A DNA stretch of 64,000 nt from Capsicum annuum. Lineage: Eukaryota; Streptophyta; Magnoliopsida; Solanales; Solanaceae. Made by a program: the position numbers and the translations under genes. Positions 1 through 11,252 of this stretch are shown piece after piece. The stretch covers positions 46,147,748-46,211,747 of the forward strand of contig NC_061121.1 in NCBI RefSeq assembly GCF_002878395.1. The letters are read 5' to 3'. The stretch's first letter is position 1; each line of letters starts with the position of its first letter. The notes under the pieces are model-generated. The model saw only the letters and a list, made by a program, of their open reading frames with translations, was not told the DNA's origin and did not search any database.

Positions 1-740
1 TGTCTTCTTATATCATAGTATGTTGATGTAATTCTCTACCTCATGAGGAGCGGGAAATTAGCGTACCTAGATGCTTATGATACTGCCGATAGGATAATGA
101 ACCTCAACTTTTACAATAATTTCAAAGATAGGTACGATGAGCTCATAAAGCTATCTCAAACTCCCATTAACCCAGGATCTGATTTATTAGTTTCTGGGTT
201 CTAATGGGATGAAGAAATGATTAAATATGTTAGAGGAAATAGGCCATATCTACACAGCAAGAGCTATATGAAATCAAAGAGAATTCTTCCAGTCATGAAA
301 GTGGACGTCAAATATTTTCTAGCTCTTGAGATACTACTTGAGGAGGGTAAGATCAAGGTTTATAAATTTAACTTACCTGTCTTTGATGAGGCCATTTTTT
401 TACCCACATGCAGCCACTATTAGAGTTGTTCCCCAACTTGTTGAGGAAGAGTAAACTGATGGATCATTTCCCAGCAAAAGTATTTATAAGCAAACATAGG
501 ATTTTGAAGGTCGAAATAAGGACATGGACCTTCCAAAAAATAAAACCGTTGCCGCATGCAGGTCGTACGTTCTTGCACACATCGAATGTTTGCTGACTAA
601 AATAGAAATAGCTGAGCCAATGACCTTTCTGTGTGACAACACTCTGGTAAACATGCAAGAGTTCTGGGCTTATGGGGTACTAACTGGACGCTTGGAGCCT
701 ATGTATAAAGAAGAAGATGTAGAAACACAAATACCATAAC
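1..740 (+). pseudogene. Ulp1 (C48) protease-like transposon gene, 3' remnant
   Basis: This is a decayed cysteine-protease domain of the Ulp1/SENP type that plant Mutator-like and related elements carry. It runs in from the left edge. Frame pieces include VDVILYLMRSGKLAYLDAYD near 20-85, then WDEEMIKYVRGNRPYLHSKS, the strand-rich KVDVKYFLALEILLEEGKI at about 303-355, and AACRSYVLAHIECLLT around the expected catalytic Cys at about 549-597. At least two frame changes (near 400 and 520) and a stop at 204 break it. From family knowledge the His and Asp of the catalytic triad should stand where Tyr (KYFLALEI) and Lys (VYKFNLP) are seen, so it would be inactive. The reading ends at the TAA at 737-739. 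The orientation is opposite to the DUF1985 fragment at 1960-3790. Confidence 0.72.
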
Positions 741-759
741 AATTTTTTATTTCAAGTCA

Positions 760-1960
760 CTTCACTTTACATGTAGTGGCAATTTTTTATGTCTAATGAA
801 AGTAGAATTTTTTTTATAATGCAACAGATTGTCTATCTGTTGTAACAGATATTCTATTTGTTCTGACAGATAGTTTATCTATCACAATAGGTTGGTCATC
901 TGTTACATTATGCCGGTATTTCTATCTAGGTTCATCTGTTGCAACAGTGGGAAGACCTGTTTGATAATTTCCAATAGATGACCTATATGTTGTAATATAT
1001 ATCTAAATCTATTTAATATTTTCCAACAGATATTTCATCTATTGCAATAGATACCTTATCTGTTGTAATATTTAAATCTAGTATTTCATTTCAATTAATA
1101 ATTTTAAATCTAAGGATAAAATAAAATTCATAGACAACGTAAAATAAATCAAAACCTTAAGAAATTACATGAAATAAATCAACAAATAAATGAAAGGTAA
1201 AAAAATTATTATGGGTACAGATCTCAACAAATAAATCAACAATTTAAGTTTTCATGCCAATAATTCCTAAGGAGAGGTGAGGTTATTATTACTTTGATAG
1301 ACTCAAGCTATAAAGAACTACTCAATATGGACAAGTTATTCTTTATCCGGTGCTATAAAATTCGGTGTTGGTCATCGTGGATATTTAATGTCTCTTGCGA
1401 TGATTTCTGCACTTTCACTTCTCCATAATTCCATAAAAAGAATAGCATATTATTAATATTGTTCTGTAGTATATTCTACTATGACATCCACCTGAAAAGC
1501 CAAAATTGTAAAAAATAAAAAAGGATAACTCATCTATTTTAGCAAACAGATTATCTTTCTGTCGCAACAGACGGATCATCTATTGGGACAAATTAAAACA
1601 TGAGGAGGACCTGTATTATAATTTCCAATGGATGAACTATTTTTTACAACATATGACTCATCTGTTTGGAAAAACTGAAACAGTAGGAAGTCTTGATTTA
1701 ATTTATCCCAACAGATGATCCATCTGTTGTAGCAGATAGGTCATCTGGTACAAATAAAAATGGTACGAGAGCTATTTCATTCTCTTAAATATATAAGACA
1801 TATGTTGCAACAGATACTACATCTGATCAATAGTTTAGTCAACTGTTGCAACAGATATATATACTTGTTTGATAATTTTCAGTAGATGTGTCATCTGTTG
1901 AAACAGATATATATATCTCTATTTGTTAGTTAGAACAGATGATACATATTCACCTTCTTC
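760..1960. repeat. Array of degenerate ATCTGTTGCAACAGAT palindromes (left)
   Basis: This non-coding, AT-rich stretch contains dozens of copies or half copies of ATCTGTTG and CAACAGAT in both orientations. Good examples lie near 830-960, 1030-1070, 1560-1580, 1715-1745 and 1800-1910. The perfect form is a 16-bp palindrome; the copy near 1845 differs from it by about one base. Spacing is irregular. A weaker patch (1080-1500) has few copies. No gene is seen here. Confidence 0.75.
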
Positions 1961-3790
1961 ATCTCATGCTGCTCTCATGTGGCCCTTGTATATTGCTCAA
2001 TAGTTCAACACAAACACAGAGGAGTTACAATTTTGCTTTTTTGGATACTTGATCATGCCTTGGAAATTACATTTCTTCTCCTCTTAGTCTTAATCTCTAA
2101 TGGAGTAGATGGATATGAAATCCTCTTTTATGGAAAGACACCCCTCTTAGATGTCAATTCCTTTATAGAAGCAGTTAATGCATTAACAACATTAATCACT
2201 ACATCATGCTTTGTCTTGCAGTCTTAACATTTGTATGTAGAACGTTCGCTAGGAGAGACAAAATCTGTATAACTAATATAATTATACTCACAATGGTTTG
2301 CTTTAAAAACTGTAAGAGGAGCATCATTATCCCCAACAGTAGCACCACTACCACCACCACAACTCTATCACTACTAACACCATCAACAAAAACATGCTCA
2401 CCCTCCAAATTTATTTTTCTTGTGATGGTTGTTGCTCTAAATAATTATATTTTTAGTCTGTCAATGACATTAGGGTCCAATAAAGTTTGCACAGATCGTA
2501 AAGTAAGAAAAAATGGCATCTTCAACTCTCGATTGGTCAGAACAAGCGGCAGATGCACAATCTAACATAAATCAGCACATATATATTAGAATGATGATTA
2601 GATCATTCAAAAAAATTATTAATTAAAAAAAACATTATTAGAATTAGACTTACTGCATCCTTCGGGGGGTTGAAGAGATATAGAAATTTTTTATTTTTAT
2701 CAGTTTTAGCCAACAACCATCTCAGAATTCTTGGACAGGAAATGTCTTCCTAGTAGTTCACTTGTTGTCTCAAATAAGGAATGGCTTCAAATTCCCAAGC
2801 CTATAAAATAATGCCAATAAATCAAAAGAAATTAATTTAAAAAAATGAATCATATCATAATAAAAGAAATATGTATCATGAAAGCCCATGGAAAGCCATA
2901 TAAGTTGACTGTCTTTGGCATTAATAGAATCAACAAATATTTAACAGTCATTTTAAAGCTTTCATAACCCCAAGAATATCTGTTGAATGCCTCAAGATCC
3001 TCCGAGAGCTTTATTAAACCAAGTAATATGTTGTTGTTAACGTCTCTCGTCCAAAGAATATAATGTACAAATCAAACCAAGCACAATAATTATTTGTGCT
3101 TCTTTAAAAGTCTTTTACCTTTAAACGCTTCTATCAAATTTTTGTTTTTGGAGCTTGGACCAACAAGGGACACCAGGTCACCATGATTGCTTGACTTGTA
3201 TTTTCCTTTTTTGGGTGTGCGAGGTGTTTTTTGGGTTAGAATAAGTATAACTTGAGAAAGAGAATGAGGATAACATTTTAGTACAGTCACTATGGCAAAC
3301 TCCTTCCAACCAAAACAAACAGGCATGCCACAATAATTTATCCACACCTCATCCATCTTATCTTTATTTTCATACATATACCCACATTTGAGAAAATCAT
3401 ATACCATTTTTATTTGGAAATGAGTTTTTTTATCCTCGGGCAAATCAAGATATTTCTCAAAGCAGCTGTTCTTGAAATAAGCATCCAAATTTTATTCTCG
3501 AAGTATTTTTCTTAAGGCGTCGAAAGATTTTTCTGTGTATGACTTAACCACAAAATCACCCGTTAAATCTGTGGCACCATCGCACTGCATTCTCAAAGGA
3601 TAACTATCAATGCTGAAGGTTTTGACCAACTCTTTAGTGGAAGGGTTATTAGCATTTGGATCATCTCTATTGAAATATTCCTCCTCCCTATGTTCATTAT
3701 CTTCTGCTTCCGATTGAGATAACACTTGTAAAGCAAGCTCATAGAGTGACGGATGTAGCTTAGCTGTTTCACTTGTTCCTTTTGTTAGGC
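1960..3790 (-). pseudogene. DUF1985-type transposon gene remnant (Ulp1-carrying element)
   Basis: On the minus strand several pieces belong to the DUF1985-containing proteins common in pepper. Positions 3725-3492 hold an acidic N-terminal stretch and a [16 protein letters not shown] segment. Positions 3488-3090 hold the core (KMDEVWINYCGMPVCFGWKE), followed down to about 2640 by recognisable decayed sequence (FEAIPYLRQQVNY, CPRILRWLLAKTDKNKKFL). Positions 2560-2200 hold RELKMPFFLTLRSVQTLLDP and a Val-rich low-complexity run. Downstream to 1960 a Lys/Arg-rich linker (YPSTPLEIKTKRRR) can still be read between stops. The catalytic protease part that should follow is absent on this strand; the palindrome array begins there instead. 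Frameshifts and stops are numerous, so no functional product is expected. The family is known but its function is not. Confidence 0.7.
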
Positions 3791-3899
3791 TTGAATTGGT
3801 TTATTTTATTTTGAAAGCCATATAATCTAAAAATAACATGAACATAAAATAAATTATAATTGATTATTGTATCGTTAAAAAGGATAATAATATATCTAA

Positions 3900-4710
3900 C
3901 ATGTACAACAGTAAAATAATAGTTCCACCAGATCACACATTTGTTGCACCAGGTAGATTATCTGTTGCAATATATACCTAACCCATTGCAACGAAATAGT
4001 AATCTGTTGCAATAATAAAAATAGATTACTTATCTGTTGAAATAGATGACTAGTCTATGCAACAGATCACACATCTGTTGCAATATATGAGGGATTTGTT
4101 GGAACTATTATCAATGGTTAATATTGTTTAGATTTTTTCCAACAAAAGGGTCGTCTATCATAACAGATGAATGATCGGTTGAAAAAATCAAGTCTTGGAC
4201 ATGTCCTATTGGAATAGTTGATAGGATTTTATCTAACAGAAGGTTCATTTATTGCATCAGATGATTAATCTATTGTATTATATTTCTAGTTTAATTATTC
4301 CTCCATTGCATCAGATGGTAATCTGTTGCATCAGATAGTTAATCTATTGCATCAAATGATTAATTTGTTGCATCAGATTTTTAATCAGATGGTTCTTCTA
4401 TTACATCCGATGGTAAATCTGTTGCATCAAATGGTTAATTTATTGCTTGATATAGTTAATCTATTGTATCATATTTTTAATCCAATGTAAATCTGTTGAA
4501 TCAGATTCTTAATCCAATGGTAAATCTTTTGGATCAGATGGTTAATTTGTTGCATTAGATTTTTTATTTGATGGTTCCTCTATTGCATCAAATTATAATC
4601 TGTTGCATTGGATGGTAAATAGGTTGCATCAGATAGTAAATTTGTTGCACCAAATGGTTAATCTATTGAATCAGAAGATTAATCTATTACAAAAAAAATA
4701 GTAGCATGAT
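3900..4710. repeat. Array of ATCTGTTGCA(A/T)CAGAT motifs (right), about 21-bp period in places
   Basis: The same motif family as at 760-1960, but here mostly in the form ATCTGTTGCATCAGATGGTTA and often head to tail. In the best-preserved part the TTGCA cores start at 4326, 4347 and 4368, an exact 21-bp spacing. The array lies upstream of the minus-strand DUF1985 reading frame, so it may occupy a 5' intron of that gene (inference). Confidence 0.75.
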
Positions 4711-6389
4711 TTTATTTAGTAGAACAACAACAATATCACCATTTTTATCAAGAACTAGAACAAATCAACCCAGCACTGAGCATAACACCAAAAACACCAA
4801 CATCATTGTTTTGTTTGTACAAACACAAACAACAAAAATCAAACTTTAAAAAACTCAACAAACAATAAAAAATCATATTTCACTCCGAAAAGAGAAGAGA
4901 AGAAATACCAGAAATTAGAGTTTTATTCAGGCCGCATTTCAAATTAAAGCAGGAAATATTGAAATTGTTAACTAATGCTAGAAGAGAAGTTGGCTCAAGT
5001 TCCTCTTTTTCTTCAAAATTAAAAGGCCATAATTTTTTACCTGTGAAAGAAGAAAAGGGACGATGAAGAACTCGAAGATGTTATGGCCGAAGAGCAAGGT
5101 TGTCACGTCGATTGATGGTTGAAAGTTGAAAAGGAACTCGAAGCCCAAATATTTATCGCTGGAGGTTGACGTCTCTAGGGATTGAAGGAAGAAATTTGCA
5201 GAACTGTTGGTTAGGAGAAACTGTCGTGAGAGAGGGAGGAGACATTGTTGATTTGAAGATGAGAGAGGTGTGGGTTGATTTGTATTTTTAAAAAGATTAA
5301 AAAGTTTTAAAAATATTAATCAAGTTCACAATTGACCTAATCAAGTTTCTTAATTATGTTTGACTCTTTAAGTTGGTCAATGTCACTAATCCTTCATTCA
5401 AGACATAAATGACACTTTTCCTTCAATTATCTCGGCATACTTCCTTAAGGATCACATGTATATGTTTGCCTCCATTCCTTGCTTCTACATTAAAAAATAA
5501 ACACTCTGGTCTGGACACATGCATAAAAAGTAGACCTCACCAACGAAAAAAAAAATAGTGAAGAGGAAATTAAAGAAGAACTACCACATACAAATAATTT
5601 TTCTGAAAAGAATTTAAAACAACAATAGTTAGATTCTTGCCATATTAATATCCTACTTCATTTGTATGTCAGTTGCACCTTATGAGAGCAAAAAGAAAAA
5701 AGAAAAAGAAACTAATTGTAGTAAGAAACGAAAAAGAAGGACAACCAAATTGTTAACTAAAAGTGTTAGAGAAGTTGAAGATGAAATTTAATATATTGAA
5801 AATACCAAAAATAATACAATTTAAACTATATCTTGGCCGATAAGATTTTTTTTTTCTGTTGTTATATAGTATGTCTCATACCCATAGTGAGATGAGAACA
5901 AGAAAAACTACCACAGTAGTAATTTTCTATTTATCTACAATAAAAATTTTAATGTGAGTATGATAAAGAGAAATACTACACTGCAAAAAAGTAATATGGA
6001 CTCTACGCATAATATAAAAGAAAGTTGCTCCAACAAAGTAATACATAGCTCTTAAAAAAAATATAAAATTGTAAGAAGATTGCTAATAGATTATATACAT
6101 AGAATAAAAGAAATCTATTCTAAAGAAATAAATAGAGCTTAGAAAGTGACTTTCAGAAAGCACATACCTTGCAAGAAATAATTGTCATTAGGCTTTTTCA
6201 AGAAATAATTATAATAATCTTTTATTTATCTACAATAAAAGTTTTAATGAGATTAGGACAACGAGAAATACAAAATTACAAAAAATTAATTATTGAACTA
6301 CACATAATATAAAAGAAAGTTGCTCTAACAAAGTAATACATAACTCTTAAGAAAATATAAAATTGTAAGAAGTTTACTAATAGACTAAT
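4711..6389. other. Non-coding AT-rich stretch; possible minus-strand 5' leader exon
   Basis: No gene is seen. On the minus strand, a pyrimidine-rich stretch from about 5270 to 5042 ends in CTTTCACAG followed by GTAAAAAATT, which would fit a leader exon and donor site upstream of the minus-strand DUF1985 gene. This is weak. A nearby pair of direct repeats occurs: ATAATATAAAAGAAAGTTGCTC(C/T)AACAAAGTAATACATA-like text appears near 6010-6050 and again near 6305-6345. Confidence 0.35.
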
Positions 6390-7090
6390 GGAACTCTTGC
6401 CTCATGGGCAAGACTTGGTTTAAAAAATTATTGAAATTGAAAACTTTTGCCCAAGAAGCAACAGTTTATCCTTTATTTGCACTGATTAGATTATTAACAT
6501 AGATGGAACTCTCACCTCATGGGCAAGACTTGGTTTAGAAAATTGTTGAAATTGAAAACTTTTACCCAAGAGGCAACAGTTTATCCTTTATTTGTACTGA
6601 TTAGATTACTAACATAGATTGAACTTTTGCCTCATGGGCAAGATTTGGTTTAGAAAATTGTTTAAATTGGAAACTTTTTCCCAAGAAGCAACAGTTTATC
6701 CTTTATTTGCACTAATTAGATTATTAATATAGATGTAACTCTTGCCTCATGGGCAAGACTTGGTTAAGAAAATTGTTGAAATTGAAAACTTTTGCCCAAG
6801 AGGTAAAAGTTTATCCTTTATTTGCACTAATTAGATTATTAACATAGATTGAACTCTTGCCTCATGGGCAAGACTTGGTTTAGAAAATTTTTGTACAAAT
6901 GCTATCCTGTTGAAGTTGAAAACTTTTGGCCAAGAGAAAAAAGTTTATTCTTTAATTGCACTGATTAGATTATTAACATAGATACAACTCTTGCCTCATG
7001 GGCAAGACTTAGTTTAGAAAATTATTGTACTCTGATTATAAATATCAAATGCAAATTGTTACTAATATTCTTTTGCTCAACGCAGGTTTT
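6390..7090. repeat. 115-bp tandem repeat, six copies
   Basis: The GAACTCTTGCCTCATGGGC motif recurs at 6391, 6506, 6621, 6736 and 6851, a constant 115-bp step. It returns at about 6985 after a 19-bp insertion in the fifth unit. Each unit holds two imperfect hairpins, CTTGCC-TCATG-GGCAAG and TTGCCC-AAGA-GGCAA. The array abuts the 5' side of the MULE transposase remnant. Confidence 0.9.
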
Positions 7091-9085
7091 AATATGCATT
7101 CTTTTCTTATGGCGTTTCAATCATTGGATAGACCAACTGTAGACTGGTAATAATGGTAGATACAATATTTTCAAAGGCTAAATATCATGTTGTCCTCATG
7201 ATAGTAGTGTCAAAGGATGGAAACAATAACATATTTCCTTTGGATTTTGGAATTGCAGACTTAGAAAATAATGAGTCTTATAACTGATTCTTCAATCAGT
7301 TAAGACATGCAATTAGGGTACGTGAATAATTGTCTATTTTATCATATCGTCACCCAGCCATTACAAATGCAATTGCAAATTTCTATCCAGAGTTTCAGCA
7401 CGGGATATGCATCTATCATATGGATAAGAATTTAAGAAAAAGATAATTCTCAGATGTGGTTCTATCACTCTTCTACAACGCAGCAACAACGTACAAACAA
7501 ACTGAATTTTATACTTTCATTAATGAGATAGAAAAAGTTGACAAAGTTGTTGCAGAGTACTTGAAAGAAGAAAAACCAGAAAGATGGGATCGTTCATACC
7601 AACAGAAGGTACAATATGTTTACGACTAATAACGTGGAGTTCATAAATGCGGAACTGAGAAAAGCCAGGCAACTGCCAATACTGGGACTAATCAATTACA
7701 TTCAGAACCAGTTACAAAGTTCATTTTATGAAAGAAAAATAGAATCACAAGGAAACTTTCATGACAACACACGTTGGGCAAAAGTAGAGGTGACTAACAA
7801 GATTCAAGTCGCCTTGAAATTGAAAGTAAGTAATTGAAATTGTATTTTGATAATAGGGAAATATACTATTACGATACATAGTTTGTTTACTGTTATTTGT
7901 AATTTATTGCTAGTTTTTTTATTTTCTTGAGATTCACGCACAAAATATGTGTTTTGTTGCTTCTGCCCATAGCTGCGTGATCTTTTGTGATTTGATGTTG
8001 TATGCTTGATTGTAGCTATTTTTTGGTTACCTCAAGATTCATTCCCTATGTATGTTCGATTGTTCTGTATGGCTGATTCTACTCATATACTAGATATTTC
8101 ATTATCATAGTTGATTCTACTCCTAGATTAGATGCAATATCTATTTTATCTCAGTTTATTTGTAGCTGATTCTCCTGCTCATATGTTGGAAGCATCACTA
8201 TTGAATCAGTTGTTGTTCCTGAGCAAAGTTCTATCTTTTTCATATAATACAGGGAATTTGACTTTGAAAGCTCATTCCTTTGATGACAGATCCTTCTCCT
8301 GCACTTTCCCTGGCCAAGACAAGCATCAAAACTCTAACTATCCCTTATATTGGCCCTTCTCTTCCATTTTGAAATAGAACCTTAATTGTTACTCCTTATT
8401 ATTGGTCACTTATTATTAGATTTTTTATTAGTTCAATATTAGATTGAGATTTGATGTTATATGCTTGATTGTAGCTGTTTTTTGGTTGCCTCAAGATTCG
8501 CCCCATATGTATGGTTGATTGCTCTGTATGCCCGATTCTTCTCGTATACTAGATGTTTCACTAGAAGTTGTCATTTATTTATCATTTTATTTACAGGTAG
8601 ACCCCATTAATGCAACAAGATTTGTTGTAAGAGAAGGACGAGTTGAATATATTATAGACCTGAAGAGCAGGACTTGTCAATGCTTGGTATTTCAAACAGA
8701 TGAGATACCATCCACCCATGTAATTACAGCTATAGAGAGCAAACATATGAACAAGTCTACCTATTGTTCTCATTAGTTCTCAAGACAGTCTTGGCTACAA
8801 ATATACCAGGGAGAAATCCTACCAGTTGGAAGCACAACATCATAGATTGTCCCAGATAGCATAAAGGATCTGATCACAACCCCTCCCCCTCCTCCCCAGA
8901 TAAGGAGGTTCTGCTTGGGAGAAGACAAACATCCAGATATTCTTGCAGAACATAATCTTCAAAAAAATAACTACAGATGTTCGAGATGCAAAAGAACTGG
9001 GCATAACAGATCAAATTGTCACTATACTCCTATCTTTCATCCATATGCAAGAAGATACAGAAAGAAAAATAAGAAAACATGATTA
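7090..9085 (+). pseudogene. MuDR-like (MULE) transposase pseudogene
   Basis: Decayed Mutator-superfamily transposase. Recognisable pieces in order: the catalytic-core text FPLDFGIADLENNESYN near 7220-7290, the HGICIYHMDKNL motif near 7400-7432, helical sequence up to 7825, then after a probable intron the SWIM zinc finger (CQCLVFQTDEIPSTHVITAI; the third ligand position is disturbed), and finally a zinc knuckle YRCSRCKRTGHNRSNCHYTP near 8980-9035. Probable intron 7826-8596: donor AAA|GTAAG, acceptor TTACAG|GTAGAC, and the frame continues KLK-VDPIN. In-frame stops (for example TGA after ESYN, where Trp is expected) and frame changes make it non-functional. Tandem arrays flank it on both sides. 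Confidence 0.8.
7985..8565 (+). repeat. Direct duplication within the transposase intron
   Basis: About 120 bp beginning TTTGATGTTGTATGCTTGAT (near 7990-8105) recurs at about 8450-8565 with scattered substitutions. Both copies contain GTAGCT(A/G)TTTTTTGGTT and end near a CATATACTAGAT / CGTATACTAGAT motif. The whole lies inside the inferred intron 7826-8596. Confidence 0.7.
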
Positions 9086-9394
9086 GTTTTACTTTTTATC
9101 CAAGAAATTGGATCAAAATAGCAGTTATAATAGGATTTTTTTATTCCTATTTTAGTTAGTAACAAGTACTTTTGACTTTCAATCACGAATTTTTTCTTAT
9201 TTATATGAATTTTTAACTTGTGGTGAAGTATTTAACTCAATACCTTCTTATTGATTGTTTATAAAAATTATTTAGCATGTTAAATTTTCTTATATATTGA
9301 TGTGTAAAAATATATCATATTAACAGGATTCGTTGAAGGACTACACCCCAAAGAGATGTGATGTGAATAATTCCACGAGATATACTTTAAAATT

Positions 9395-9835
9395 TACCTT
9401 GAAGGCAAGATGCAGAACAAGTTGTGCCCCATGGGAAAAAGTTGATACTACCTTATTCTGCAATGATTCAACAGATGATCTACAACACTTGCCCTAGAGG
9501 CAAGACTTAAGCCCCAAAGAAACAAGTTATGCCCTATGGGAAAGAGTTGACACTAACTTAGCATGTAATAACTTGGCAGATCATCTGCAGCTCATGCCCT
9601 AGAGGCAAAACTTAATACAATAAACGAACAAGTTATGTCCCATGGCCAAGCGTTGATACTAGATTAGTATGTGATGATTTGGTAGATAATTTATAAGTCT
9701 TGTCTAAGAGGCAAGATTTTAGACCCCAACGGAACAAGTTATGACTCATAGGCAAGAGTTGACACTAGTTTATTCTGCAGTGATTCGACAGATGATCTAC
9801 AACACTTGCCCTAGAGGCTAGACTTAGACATCAAA
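9395..9835. repeat. 106-bp tandem repeat, about four copies
   Basis: The AACAAGTTATGCCCCATGGG-type motif occurs with its GTT at 9421, 9526, 9632 and 9738, steps of 105-106 bp. Each unit also has CTTGCCCTAGAGGCAAGACTTA. The GCC/GGC hairpin cores resemble those of the 115-bp array on the other side of the transposase, although the full units do not align. Confidence 0.85.
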
Positions 9836-10627
9836 GTTGGTTCAACTGTCATTGCTTGTACAATATGTGTCATAAAATACTTGTATAATTTGATCTCTGT
9901 AACTTAGCTTCGTAGCTTGTAATACAGCACACATTTGAATGCAATAGTTCAATAGAATACAACAGATTCAAAGAAATTGAAGAATTTGATGTTTGTTCTC
10001 TTCTCCCCAAGTTCAGTTTATGTGAAATCAATAGTACCGAAACATCTTCCATGGAAAAGTTCAAATATATAGCACTAGAGGAATAAACTATACCTTTTTC
10101 TGGCACAAAACTGAACTGTTGTAGCAGCCCAGTGTTGGCAAAATAAATTTTTGGGAAGATATATTACTTGTACACCCTAGCGCGCGCACAACATACACAC
10201 ACGCGATGTTCTTCAATCCAAGGAGAAGAGAATTAACATCACGATGAAAATTTTCAAAACTATGGAGATTACAGCTGCCATCGCTGCCATCAAAACTAAT
10301 TTACTTAAAGGATAAATTTATTAGCATGATGCCAATAACGAAGAGAGTTAACAAATCAGAGGATTTTGTTTTTGTAACAAGTACCCAAAGTATATAATGT
10401 CTGTAACTAATCTAACTTTATTGTCATTTAGAGGACAAAACCAAGAAACTAAGACATAGGCATTGTCTATAATGACTTTATTTTATTTACAAGACTCTTC
10501 AACAAGTCATTGGCAGCCCTGCACAACCAAAAGCCCTCGATAAAACCCTCAATACCTATTCCAGAAGAAACTGTAACACTTGGTCATGTAACTTCGACGA
10601 ATTCAAATAGCAATAACTATGAAGACA
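9836..10627. other. Intergenic region, no gene seen
   Basis: This lies between the MULE-associated array and the 3' end of the minus-strand host pseudogene. It includes a short alternating purine-pyrimidine tract (GCGCGCGCACAACATACACACACGCG near 10180-10205). The 10500-10627 part would be the 3' UTR of the minus-strand gene. Confidence 0.4.
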
Positions 10628-11194
10628 TCATGATTGACCGCGTTTTGAGATAATCACCATCATAACCATGACTGCCAAGCCCATGAAAGATGCTCCCAAT
10701 ATCGTTTCCACAACGCGTAATCTAGAACTTCCATCAACATTAAGAAAACCTTGTAACCTCTTAAAAGATTGTTGAAGAAATATGACAAGTTGTTCATCAT
10801 ATCAACCACAGTTTGTGTTATTATTTGTGTAACATTCTGTAAAAAATCTATAAAAGAGTTCCCGAATTTAGATTCTTCTTCCTCAGATTTGGAAAAAGCA
10901 ATCATTCGGGATGACTGAGAAAAGGAATCAGCTTCAGTAACGAATTCATCTATCTTGTGATCCGAGTCTGGGAATGATGCACCTGTAAAAATGGTACTGT
11001 AGTAAGAAGCTTAACCATTATGAAATACTTGAGTAGAATCGAAGACATAGATTTCTCACTGGTTTTCTGTGAGTCAAGGAATTCTTGAAGGGCTGGATTT
11101 TGCATTACCGCATTCCACACATTTGGGTCACAAGTAATTGAAGCAACAACGCTCTGGGAGGGGGTAAATAGAATCAGCAGTAGCAAACTAGGCA

Positions 11195-11252
11195 CACTCG
11201 TAACCCCCAGACACTACTAAGATCACTCGTAACCCCCAGACACTACTAAGAT
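11195..11252 (-). repeat. 29-bp tandem duplication in an intron
   Basis: CACTCGTAACCCCCAGACAC with its following ACTAAGAT occurs at 11195 and again at 11224, identical over the unit. It lies in the intron between exons 2 and 3 of the minus-strand pseudogene, 42 bases from the exon 3 acceptor. Confidence 0.85.

Noticed and set aside
9870..10106. A 78-residue minus-strand frame next to the host pseudogene
   Set aside because: No similarity to known proteins, no continuity with the exons of the minus gene, and composition like the surrounding non-coding DNA.
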